A stretch of 64,000 nt of DNA, taken from contig OX637287.1 of NCBI GenBank assembly GCA_951799445.1, positions 42,747,724 to 42,811,723 on the forward strand. Direction: 5' to 3'. A model generated the notes under the pieces. The model worked only from the letters and a program-made list of their open reading frames with translations. It had not been told where the DNA came from and made no database searches. This document shows positions 34,601 through 44,514 of this stretch, in pieces (position 1 is the first letter of the stretch; each line of letters opens with the position of its first letter). Both the position numbers and the translations under genes were made by a program. The DNA is from Pseudisothecium myosuroides. Lineage: Eukaryota; Streptophyta; Bryopsida; Hypnales; Lembophyllaceae.

Positions 34601-35836
34601 GGATTTCTAATTGTCGGGCATACGCACGAAGACATTGACGCGCACTTCAGTTATCTATCGAAACTCATCAAAAAGAAGAACACGTATGTACTAGCAGATC
34701 TCATGAAGGCGTTCATGGACTCGCAGAAGACGGTGGCATTCGTCCCGGAGGTCGTGCAAGAGGTCGCAGACTTCAAGGAATACCTCAGAGGATTCCATCA
34801 TGAGGGCGTAAACAAGATCATCGGACTCGGAGATAAACACATATTCAAATTCTATGTAGTCGAAGATGGAGATGATCGGGGATGGCCGGTCATGAGGTAC
34901 AAGAAAAGGGCAACGGATTCGTCGTGGCTGCCTCCGGGGCCTCCAGTCAAAATGTGGACAGCGGACGAAAATGGGAGACCAAAAATACCGCAGGGGGATC
35001 CTAGACCAGTGCCCTACAAGGCACTCTGGGGGAACGTGGAGTTTATTACAGAAAGGCGGAATGCAGAGAAAGAAGTCGCAAGGGCGAGCGAATGCAGGGA
35101 GAAACAAACATTCATCAAAAATGGAATCGCAAAGTACATTGAATTCTGGAAATTGGGAATGGCCAGAAACAAGCGATATGCACAGGAAATGGCGGGGTGT
35201 GTGGCTTACTGGGAAAAAATTTACAAGGAAATCAATTCAGTCATGCCACAAAATCAAGCAGAGCTTCGAGAAGGATTGTGGCCGCTCTCAGACTGGACAA
35301 GAGATCATGGAGACGCTTTTACGGGGGAGGGGACAGAAGCATATCATTCACTGGACACCACTCCGGAGGACGAACCAGAGAATACTCTATACTGCGGACC
35401 AGCCAAAGACAGACCCAGACTGACATTCAATCCATTCAGGGATGTTTTGCTAGGAGACTTTGTGCTCTGTAGACCATGTCAAAACAATTACCTGCCGGTT
35501 TGGTTGGGACGGGTACTGGAATGTGTCAACAGGACTCCAGGGACATCGTATGGGAACTTCACAATAGAGTGGTGGACTCCAATGAAGACGAAGAGGGAAG
35601 GAAAGGCGCTGGTGGCAAGGGAATGCTGGACAAGGAGATGGCACAAGGAACTCACTCTTCCACAGATAGTACATGTCAGCATGGTCTTGTACTCGCACAG
35701 AATGCCCTCGCATGCAAAGAATGGACCTCCCAACTCTCATGTCATCCCGGAGGCATCCGTGGCTGCTGCACTTGCAAATCTAGAGGCCGCGGGAGCAACA
35801 TTGGACACAGATGCAGACGAACAAAGACATGATTAG
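31670..35836 (+). CDS. DUF7869-type transposase, probably DDE/RNase-H fold, three exons
   Basis: Exons 31670-32323, 32414-33604 and 33821-35836 (donors GTGAGG and GTAAGT; acceptors CCACTCACAG and TCCTTCAG), all phase 0, 1286 residues. The ATG at 31670 (ACCATGACA) is the likely start. Two tandem repeats near the N-terminus (VALTLEGLYYAGRAVV; VLLMMVGNDLQYAGVG) resemble the DUF8039-like modules of plant transposase proteins. A Ser/Asp-rich linker and a Cys cluster (KCCNLRCCQTFPW) follow, then a second Cys set (FSKCTECDFLVEC). The catalytic-looking part holds LCIIHDKMDTKKT, LFLQLDNSAKDNKNRFLMAF and VGHTHEDIDAHFSYL, the DUF7869 hallmarks. Three acidic clusters spaced this way fit a DDE nuclease, though that is inference. 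No stop codon or frameshift interrupts it, so the element may be autonomous. Confidence 0.82.
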
Positions 35837-36734
35837 CGCTGCTACGGATTCGGATCTGTCGGCTGCCAGCCGATAGTCGGAATTCGGATTACGGAGGATT
35901 TACAAGGACATTCCGCTCAGGGATTCTCGTACGCGGATGCAGGTGTCGGCTGCCAGCCGATACAACACTCTTTGCTGCTGCCGAAGCGCACTGTTCTATC
36001 CACAAGATGATTTCAATCAATGGTAAAGCCAGGAACGTCCACATTTTGTATTCTCGTTTGGGGTCAGGAAGGGAGTAACTATATGTCTGAAGTTAGTTCA
36101 GGCTGGGCGTTTAATGGTTACCATATGTATCGGCTGTCGGCCGACACATGGAATGTAGGTCTGTACAGCAATCTCTAAAACGTTTCTGGTACTCCTGCTT
36201 GGTGGATGACACATCATTTCGTAATGGAATGGCGACGAACTTGTGGAATTCTATTATCAGTTTATATGAAGTTCAGCTAAGGACAGTTTTACAAATAATG
36301 CTCTTTAGTGCGCTACTCAACCGGATTGCTCAGCTCTCACTCATGTTCTCCGCTCTGTTTTATTCTCGCTAGGCACATTAGTCTACTCATTTGTTGGCTG
36401 CCGGCCGATACATTTCACCAGGCTGAGACTACATGTTGTTTGAGGCTGACATGGATTCGGATTATGGGAATTGTACTGGGAGTTTTCTTCATTTCAGGGG
36501 CGCGGTTATAGGCATACCTTCTGACCACACACGAAAACCACTGCAAATAAGCAACTCCACTACTTCCTTCTCCATTTGGAAAACAAAGTTTCCTTCATGG
36601 CAACATTTTATGACTTATCAAATGTACATTTTCACAATGTGTGGGAGGGCAGCCGATACTTTTCCATCATTTCAAGCATGTTTTTCTACTCTGCAGTGGA
36701 GGCTAAGTGAAAAAATTGTCCATAATTCGCGCAT

Positions 36735-38036
36735 TTGTCCATAATTAGTTAAATATGGGTTTTGGATATTTTATTGCATGTTGTTGTACACCATTTAAGA
36801 CCCACTCCCATTGATATTGTAAAAATTTGACATATGTGTGCTTCAAAAAAATTATAAATAGAAAAAAATGTAGGTAGTACTAATTTGAATGGAATTTGAA
36901 GATTTTTAATGAATCAAAGACTTGAGATGTCATTTACTTTCATAGATGATCTATAGGTTGCAATTTGAACCGTTGTTGCATCTATTTTGATTAGATTTGA
37001 AAATATTTGTCTTAATATACGATAAATACAAATCATTTTAATTTTAATTTAGCAACAAAAATAGCTATTTTAACCGTAATCTTTTTGAATCCAACATATT
37101 AGTTTATAAGGGTTGTATTTAGTCCATTTGTTTGGATTGTAGGTGATTCAATATGATATGACAACAACAAAAGTAAAACCAGAATATTGACAATATGCCT
37201 TATTTTTATTTTTATCAATTGCAATTGTCAATATTTTGTCATATATATTTTTGTTATTCTATAACATACAAGATATATAAATTTAATGCATTAATACATT
37301 ATTGTATTTTAATTAAAGGATTTTATTGCAAATAACTCAATATTCTGGTTTTACTTTTGTTGTTGTCATATCATATTGAATCACCTACAATCCAAACAAA
37401 TGGACTAAATACAACCCTTATAAACTAATATGTTGGATTCAAAAAGATTACGGTTAAAATAGCTATTTTTGTTGCTAAATTAAAATTAAAATGATTTGTA
37501 TTTATCGTATATTAAGACAAATATTTTCAAATCTAATCAAAATAGATGCAACAACGGTTCAAATTGCAACCTATAGATCATCTATGAAAGTAAATGACAT
37601 CTCAAGTCTTTGATTCATTAAAAATCTTCAAATTCCATTCAAATTAGTACTACCTACATTTTTTTCTATTTATAATTTTTTTGAAGCACACATATGTCAA
37701 ATTTTTACAATATCAATGGGAGTGGGTCTTAAATGGTGTACAACAACATGCAATAAAATATCCAAGCCATTGAAGCTCAAGAAAGATGCATAGGCAATTT
37801 TTAGAGTGATTATGAACCCTGCCACAAAAACTGAGTCTATGGGGTGGTTAGCTTTGGAATTCATTTACTTCCAAACCGTAATTGCTTTTTGCTTCAAATT
37901 TTTTTAGGATTGTAGTACACAATGAACACTACAACATTCATGTTTGCTCACTTGGATTTTGTCCACTTCTTTTCAACATATGGTGTACGGAGTAAAATTG
38001 AATGAAGTATAGACTCAGTTTTTGGAGTCACTGTAC
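36735..38036 (-). repeat. Right terminal inverted repeat of the large element (split)
   Basis: The inner fragment 36735-36762 and outer fragment 37764-38036 together match the left repeat in inverse orientation; the foldback element separates them. The outer end reads GGAGTCACTGTAC. Confidence 0.85.
36763..37763. mobile_element. 1-kb foldback element inside the right inverted repeat
   Basis: Arms of about 424 bp (36763 to about 37187 and about 37340-37763) are near-perfect reverse complements, beginning GGATATTTTATTGCATGTTG and ending with its complement, around a 150-bp AT-rich centre. The left inverted repeat of the host element (about 23540-23565) shows the uninterrupted sequence, so this is a later insertion. 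No coding frame. The junction differs from the empty site by a few bases (GGGTTTT..AAGCC against GGGTTCCAAGCC), so the target duplication is unclear. Confidence 0.85.
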
Positions 38037-38332
38037 GTCCTCCGCGTGCTGGACACCAGAGTACTGTATATCCTACAAATGAACTAAAGGTCGTTTCGCA
38101 CTTGGCGTTAGCAATCATCGGTGTTAGGAACGTAAGGCAGTCAACAAGCGACGCCTGCAACGCAAGCTGGCGTCCGCGGTGCACTGCTCGAGCAACGTTC
38201 CTGACGTCGTTACTACGGATGATAGATAAGGCCGTCCTATTCACACAAGGTGGACTTCCGTCAATATTGAACTGCATATAGCGACGCTAAATGATGCGGT
38301 GTCGCACCTGCAAGGAGGTGCTAGCTTGATCC
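38037..38332. other. Short spacer between the large element and segmental copy B
   Basis: GC-richer DNA with a minus-strand open frame (38277 leftwards, MQFNIDGSPPCVNRTALSII) that runs into the inverted repeat and has no recognised domain. It may be a fragment of an older element or gene; I cannot identify it. Confidence 0.35.
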
Positions 38333-39814
38333 GATAATGTCCGGTAACGTCCGGTAACGTGAATGTATGGAAATAACATCGCTTGCCACTCCGCCACTCG
38401 TTATTTCTCATATCGAGGCTCTACTTTCACGTTTCCTTCATGTTTCCTAGTCCATTGACGATTCCTACAACTTTTCCACTATTGGCCTGCCTTGCTCCAA
38501 TGTTCTTACATCTTCTGGCCGATGTTTAGGTGGATGGACTTCCTGGACTCGACTGTCAGCATCCAGCGCTCTAGTGGGAGACTTTTATGCTCGAGAGAAT
38601 GGACGTGGGTTTTCGCAGCGTAGGGGTTGCTTCCACCATTCGGACTCACCGACAGTACTGATTTGGTTAGCCAAAAGGTGGGCTTACATCTACCATCCTG
38701 TATTGCTCATGCTCATGAGGTAGTGTATCTAAGTATCTCCTCTCTGCAGTACGAGCAATATGAGCAAGTTCTCTTGAATATATGATTGGCTTTAGAGAAG
38801 CAAATTTGGATTTGGGCTTCACCCGTGAAGAGGGTGTCAATATAGAAAAAGTTACACAATTATACCTGACCAGCATTTGTCTTGGATCCTTGGTCCTGGA
38901 ATGTGAATATTTTTTATTGAGTATACTGTAAGTATTTCTTATTTCTGTGCAGTGCGTTTATGCTTCGCTTTCTAGAAGAAATCACTTCCAAAATTCTTGA
39001 ATTTCAACAATAAAGTTGATGGGGTTATGGATATAACTTCTGTGCTTTTACTAGAAATTTAATGTGGCGGGGCAGCATTGCCAGTGAAATGGTTGATTTG
39101 GTATACTCATATAGTGGCGTTTGTTAGGCACGAATTGTTTCGGGGTTTCTCTTTCGGAGAGGCCGTGGTCCCTTTGTTGAGCACACGGGATTTTCAATCA
39201 AACCTTGGTTTCCTATACGACAGTTGTTTTTAGCCTCAGTATTTCAGTGATCCTATGAAGAGAGGAACTCCAACCAGTAAGTGGTTGGCGTAAATGATTC
39301 ACCTAAGTTCCCACTACATATCCTATGATTAACTATTGTTGCCTTATAAGTGGGTTTTAGACCTTCAAGTGGGCTTTGAAAGAGGATGTTCAATTCAATG
39401 CATTCCATTACGCAAGTGGGAAAGACGGGGAACAAGTTCATTGTTGAATCTTGTATTGTACTCCGTACAATGATTGAGTATTGCTCACAATGTGCTTCAA
39501 CTTGTGGACATATGTCACTAAAATAAAATTTCATTGACAGCCATAATTGTGTGCCTATGAGATTTCTTAATTTTAAGTCACATAGCCAAACTAAGCTAAA
39601 CTTAGGTGAAATCCAAGAGTAACAAATTGTATCAAAAGGTACAAATCTTGAAGTTCAATTGATAAATTTTTCAAATCCATTCTTTAGTTTAATATTTTTT
39701 TAATGAGTATCTATTTTTTCTTTGGAATTATTAGGACACATTAAGTTTAATTTCATCCTACCTTCTATAATTGGTTTGCAACTTGGTGTAAAGAGCACCT
39801 ACTACAGATGGTAG

Positions 39815-40036
39815 CACTATAAGAGAAAGGGGTGTTTTAAGTGAGTTTTTAAGTATAGTTCTAGACACATGATTTTAAGTAATGACTTTTAAGTAGATTT
39901 TCAGCAAAATTTTACTTAAAACACATGTGTTTTAAGTAAAATTTTGCTGAAAATCTCCTTAAAGGTCATTACTTAAAATCATGTATTTAGGACTATACTT
40001 AAAAACTCACTTAAAACACCCCTTTCTCTTGTAGTG
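39815..40036. mobile_element. 222-bp CACTA-type MITE with TAG target duplication
   Basis: Termini CACTATAAGAGAAAGGGG and CCCCTTTCTCTTGTAGTG are inverted and start with CACTA. The flanks are TAG on both sides (39812-39814 and 40037-40039). Almost the whole element folds back on itself around a TTTTAAGTAAAATTTTGCTG pair. Copy A has the single TAG at the empty site (about 17628). CACTA ends with a 3-bp duplication are diagnostic of the CACTA/EnSpm superfamily. No coding frame. Confidence 0.85.
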
Positions 40037-40502
40037 TAGCCTTCAATTGATAATTTTTTCAAGTTCAAGCCCTAATTTCAATATTTAGGGTTGAATACTC
40101 TAGAACAATGGGTGTCAAGGTTGGAGAATTACAAAGCCTTGTTTTGTCCTAGTTGTAGTTTTCAATTTATAATGTTTTCAAATTCATATTCTAATATTAA
40201 TGCCCTGATTTCAATGTTTAGTGTTGAATATTCTATAATAGTGGATGTTAGGGTTGGAGGATTACAAAGCCTACTTTTGTCCTAGGCTCTAACTTCCAAG
40301 TTTAATCAAAATTGAAGACAAAATTGGTTCTTTTAATCCCCAAACCTAAATGCCTATTAAAATGTAATTGTTGAAAAATCTAGATTTTTGTAGGGCAAAT
40401 TTTTGGTTGAACACTCATCCTACCATCCATAATCACTCCGCAATTTGGTGTAACATGCACTTATTACAAGCCATAGCATACCACATAGAATACCCAATCT
40501 TC

Positions 40503-40842
40503 CATTAGAGAAAATGTGGGCCCTCCGGAGGGCTGCTCCACAGCCCTCTGAGGGCCCCTGAAATTTACTTTTTTTTTCCAAAAAAATTAGTTTTTCCCCT
40601 ATTTCCGTGCAGTAGTTTCTGCTGCGACAGTGGTGCAGGAAACGAAAACTACGAGTAATTTTTTTTATTTTTATTTTTTATTTTTTATTTTTTATTAATC
40701 TTAAAAAATAAAAATAAAAATAAAAAATCGCGAAAGCTGACTACTCACCGCAGCAATCAGCTTGGTGTGACAGACCAAGCTTTTAATAGCTTGGTTTGTC
40801 ACATTCTAGCAGCCCTCTAAAGGGTTCAGTTTTTCTCTAATG
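40503..40842. mobile_element. 340-bp insertion with CATTAGAGAAAA inverted termini
   Basis: CATTAGAGAAAA at the left is mirrored by TTTTTCTCTAATG at the right. Copy A lacks this block (about 17942). The interior has a GGGCCCTCCGGAGGGC hairpin region, an A/T-only run around 40655-40725 and an AGCTTGGTnTGnCA inverted pair around 40760-40800. The target duplication is not clear, so the class is unassigned. Confidence 0.6.
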
Positions 40843-41680
40843 CATCAACATCACACAACTTGGAGTAACATACATCTACTACAATATATATCATAAATCA
40901 TGCAATATCCAATCTTCCATCATCAATTCACAACTACTTGTAACATGCACCAACTACAAGCTATAGCATAAAGCATATAACATCCAATCTCCCACCCTCG
41001 TTAAACAAATTGGTGTAAAAGCATGCAACCATTGAAGTAGAGGTATTCACTTTTGTCTACTTGCTTTTGACTTTGAAAACTCACAAAAAATACAAAAAAT
41101 CTCCAAAAATTTTATTTTTTTTGAAAATTTACAATTTCCACTTGTCTACATGTAATAAATACCCCTAATTGTAATTTTCAAACTATCTATGCAGATCAAT
41201 TTGAGTGAACGGTTTTAGATCTTTCTACCTACAAACGGTATACTATAGTTAGATTTTATAGCAACTTGTTGAAATTTGTTGCAAATCATCAAACACTACA
41301 TTCTAGCTACCAAAATAACAAAAAGATTATACAAGAAATAGTAGCCCAAACCAAGTATTTTGAACCACCTTAGAGAAAATGAAAAATGAAAAATAAAAAG
41401 TTGGCATAGAGGTAAGTGTACCTATAGTCAATACTAATAGCGATTAAACATACTTACTATTATAAAACACAGATTATTGTTATTGGATCTCATTGACAAG
41501 TGAAAAAGGACATAAACATACTTCAACCTTGCAACGTTTAGGCAATCAAAAAAGTGACACAAAAATGACTTTTTGAGAAACTCTAAAAACAAAGATAGCA
41601 CCTATTATACTTTTTCATTCAAAAATCTGATAGTTGTTGGCTGACTACCTTGGTCATAGGCCTCATCTTTCCACAGTTAA

Positions 41681-41885
41681 CCCTTGAACGCTGCTATGGA
41701 CATTTTGTGTCTGATGGACAGGGAATCAAAAGTGCAACTATTCATCCTCAAAATTTGTTGTAGAAAGGGAAGATCTTCCATAGTAGTTTGACTTGCAATG
41801 AGTACTTTTGCAATTTTGGAGGCTAATGATTCACACGGTAATAGGAAAGGATGATTTCGAGGGTCACCCCTTCGGCGTTTAAGGG
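41681..41885. mobile_element. 205-bp TTAA-flanked MITE (piggyBac-like)
   Basis: Termini CCCTTGAACGC and GCGTTTAAGGG are inverted (10 of 11 match), with TTAA on each side (41677-41680 and 41886-41889). Copy C shows the empty site with a single TTAA in matching context (CCACGG, TTAA, CATGCATTGTTT at 61696-61699). This shows precise TTAA duplication on insertion. Confidence 0.85.
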
Positions 41886-42480
41886 TTAACATGCATTGTT
41901 TCGATACTATATGAATAAGATATGAAATTTCAAAATATTGTGCACAGTTGTACCAAAAATCAACACAAGGCTCTCATGTTCTGCTTGTGCATATCATGTA
42001 GGGGTGAAATGATTATGGGTCCACATACCTCAGAAGACATCCTCTTGTCAGTTTTGTACGATTGCAAAACAATTGCAGGGCAGTTGTCGTCACTCTTTCG
42101 TCACATAAACTCAGAACCAAAGTGGTGACTTTGCAGGCGGAGCATGCTGTACGAGGCCGGTTAAAACGCTTGCGTGTTGAATTTCCTCACTAGGTGAGCC
42201 TTGCTGCCAGTACAAACTTGCATTCTTCTATATCAGCTGCTCAGAATCTTGCCCCTCTGCGATTCACACGAGTTTTGCAGCCAGGCGCGCATTTCTCAGT
42301 ATCAATAGCTCAGTCTGTCACTTCCTTGCCTGCTCCACAAGTTTTCACAGCAAGGGCTTGCATTCTGTAACAGTAGCTTAGTGTCTGCGCGTTGCACGAG
42401 TTTTCGCGGCAAGGCGTGCATTCTTCGGTATTGTAGCTCAGTCTCTAGCCTCAGTATTCAGCAAGATTCGGGAGAGGGAG

Positions 42481-44514
42481 ATGGCTCCGAATGAGAAGGC
42501 GAGGACGACGACGACGAGGACGACTCGGGGGCACATTGTGATCGTCCCGCTTCCTACACAAGGTCATGTCACTCCTGCCTTGCAGTTGGCGCAGAAGCTG
42601 TTGGCCCTGGGCTTCCGCATCACTTTCGTCAACACTGACCATAACCACGAAAAATTGATGAAAACTCGGAGCTCTGCCAAAGCTATGGCGATGGAGCCCC
42701 CCAAGTAAGCACTACGAGCTCTTGAGTATTGCTAGCTTGAATTGGTTTCTCGAGCGAGCTTCGGTCCTGGTTGAGAGTTAACTAGGGTTTCGGGTTGCAA
42801 AATTGATACTCTCATGACGTCTTTTGTAGTTCCTGTGAATTCTGATGTTCATAAGCTTGTCAAATTTCATCAGGCTCCGCGTCGACGAAGTAGCGCGAAT
42901 TAGCTAACTGCGTTGTTAGCACCAATTTGCTGACATTGCAGGAATTTAGTAACTAAGCTACTTTGCGCTACTTGGTTGGCGTGGGACTGGGCAGGGCCTA
43001 ATCAGAGGTGATGAAGACTGAAAGAAAAGGTGTGACAGCAACTTTGGAGTAGACTCTGGTAGAGGTCTCGCGCTCTAAACATTCATGTACTGCTTGAATG
43101 ATTTCTAAGGTGGTAACCCGAATTCACTAGAAGAATTTTAAACACTCATGTACTGCTTGCAAGGTTTGTAACCTAGTAACCCTAATTGTGCAGCAAACGC
43201 ATTGAGTTCGTCTCGATGTCCGACAATCTCCCCGACGATGTTTTCCTCGTGCGCAACTTCCGGAAGTTAAACCGGGCGACCTTGAGCATGGGCCCCAGCT
43301 TGGAGGCGCTTCTCCTGACCTTGCACCCGCCCACCATCACCTGCGTCATCCGCGACATTCGAATGTCGGCCGTGCACGCCATTGCGAAAAAGCTCGGCAT
43401 TCCCGTGGTCGGTCTGGCCACCCCTTCCGCCATTTCCATGCAATGTGCCTTCAACCTCCCAGTCCTTATATCCTCGAGGCTTCTCCCATTGCCACCTCCT
43501 CCAGACGATTGCACACCCTCCTTCAACGCAAGTGATTCCATGCTAGGTCCCCCTCGAAGTCCCGCCGAAGCAACCGCTCGACAAACCCTAGTGACGTCCC
43601 ACATTTCTGGCGTCTCCCCAACTCTGCGAGTCCAAGACCTCCCAACTCACATCCTCGCCGACCTCGATGACTCCTTCCTCAAAATCCATCGCGACATACA
43701 AAGTCCGCTTCTCCCTGACTGTGAATGCATCCTCTTCAACACGTTCCACGACTTAGAGGGGGAGGTTCTCGACGTCATCGACTTAAACTCGCGTGTGTTC
43801 GCTGTAGGCCCTCTCATCTTGGCCGGGGCTGGAACTGGCAGTACACTCCGAGAAGAAGAACCTGGCGTCCTCTCTTGGCTGGACACCCAAACCCCTAACT
43901 CCGTCCTGTTCGTCTCGTTCGGGAGCGTTGCCACGGTCTCCATCATTCAGATGCAAGAGCTTGCCTCCGGTCTGGAACAAAGCAACGCTTCCTTCCTGTG
44001 GGTGATTCGAGCCGACACCATCGTCGACGAGGAGAAAGCGGAATTCGAAACGTGGTTTCCAAAGTTTGCGCTCAAAATCAAAAACCGTGGATTGCTCGTC
44101 ACCTGGGCGCCGCAAACAGCCGTTCTCTCCCATCCCGCGACAGCTGCGTTTCTCACGCACTGCGGATGGAACTCCACCATCGAGAGCATCGCATATGGAG
44201 TGCCGATGCTGGCGTGGCCGAGATTCGCAGACCAGACCACGAATGCGCACTATATTGTGCACGTTTGGAAAGTCGGGATGCAGCTGGAGGTGCGAGAAGC
44301 TGTTGTTGCGAAAGAAGAAATCGAGCGGAAGGTGAGGAAGATGGTGGCGGAAGAGGGAGTGGATCCCGAAGTGGATGCCATGAGGGCGAATTCGAGGAAG
44401 CTCGAGGTATCGGCGAGGAAGGCTGTTGCGAAAGGAGGCTCTTCGCATGCGGCGATGGCGAAGTTCGTGGAGCTTCTCGAGAGATGGATGACGGCGCCCC
44501 CTTCCAATTCTTGA
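42481..44514 (+). CDS. UDP-glycosyltransferase, family 1 (copy B)
   Basis: Exon 1 is 42481-42704 and exon 2 is 43194-44514, with the same donor (GTAAGC) and acceptor (TTGTGCAG) as copy A, giving 514 residues. One extra Thr lies in the N-terminal Thr-Arg tract. The catalytic His sits in PLPTQGHVTP (copy A has PSLGH). The PSPG box is intact (WAPQTAVLSHPATAAFLTHC onwards), with Tyr for Leu in ESIAYGVPM. Roughly 23 substitutions separate it from copy A over the 442-residue exon 2 frame. Both copies look functional, and the differences lie mostly in the acceptor-binding half (residues 74-190), where a change of substrate would be expected to show. Confidence 0.93.

Larger units (their letters stand above)
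23589..36658. repeat. Dispersed 19-bp palindromes, about 33 copies
   Basis: Consensus TRTCGGCTGSCAGCCGAYA: two 9-bp arms around one centre base. Starts: 23589 (degenerate), 23866, 24018, 24081, 24385, 24968, 25299, 25473, 26454, 26845, 27433, 28858, 28924, 29541, 30488, 30525, 30579, 30634, 30711, 30788, 30865, 31312, 31498, 31585, 32008, 32362, 33650, 33751, 35857, 35944, 36128, 36392, 36640 (degenerate). From 24385 to 30488 the centre reads GGCTGGC or GGCCGGC on the plus strand. From 30525 rightwards it reads GGCTGCC, with one exception (30634) in the intergenic zone and a variant at 36128. None was found outside the element. A spacer of one base suits a dimeric DNA-binding protein better than an RNA hairpin. 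Confidence 0.93.
23266..38036. mobile_element. Large DNA transposon (14.8 kb) with DUF7869 transposase, cargo gene and about 33 palindromes
   Basis: Both ends start GTACAGTGACTCCAAAAACT in inverted orientation. The left inverted repeat (23266-23573) and the right one (36735-38036, split by a 1-kb foldback insertion) differ by one base over the 270 aligned outer bases. Inside are two divergent multi-exon genes (leftward 30447-25529, rightward 31670-35836). A field of 19-bp palindromes begins right inside one inverted repeat and stops right inside the other. The flanks are consistent with a TA or GTAC target duplication, with no longer one visible. Base composition is clearly more GC-rich than the neighbouring DNA. 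Near-identical ends suggest a recent insertion. It sits between tandem UGT copies A and B. Confidence 0.85.
38333..42480. repeat. Tandem segmental duplication copy B, upstream part
   Basis: Collinear with copy A from the doubled TCCGGTAACG phrase to the UGT ATG. Copy B lacks the TA-flanked MITEs and the 9-bp MITE of copy A, but has its own insertions at 39815-40036, 40503-40842 and 41681-41885. The 69-residue minus-strand frame shared by both copies (16456-16665 and 38667-38876) is conserved only because the DNA is duplicated. Confidence 0.85.

Noticed and set aside
23589..36658. Repeats with variable spacers could suggest a CRISPR-like array
   Set aside because: Spacing is irregular (from tens to about two thousand bases), many copies lie in introns, the host is a plant, and no Cas gene is present.
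38667..38876. 69-residue frame conserved between 16456-16665 and 38667-38876
   Set aside because: Conserved only because the whole DNA segment is duplicated; the frame has no known domain and no start or splice context.
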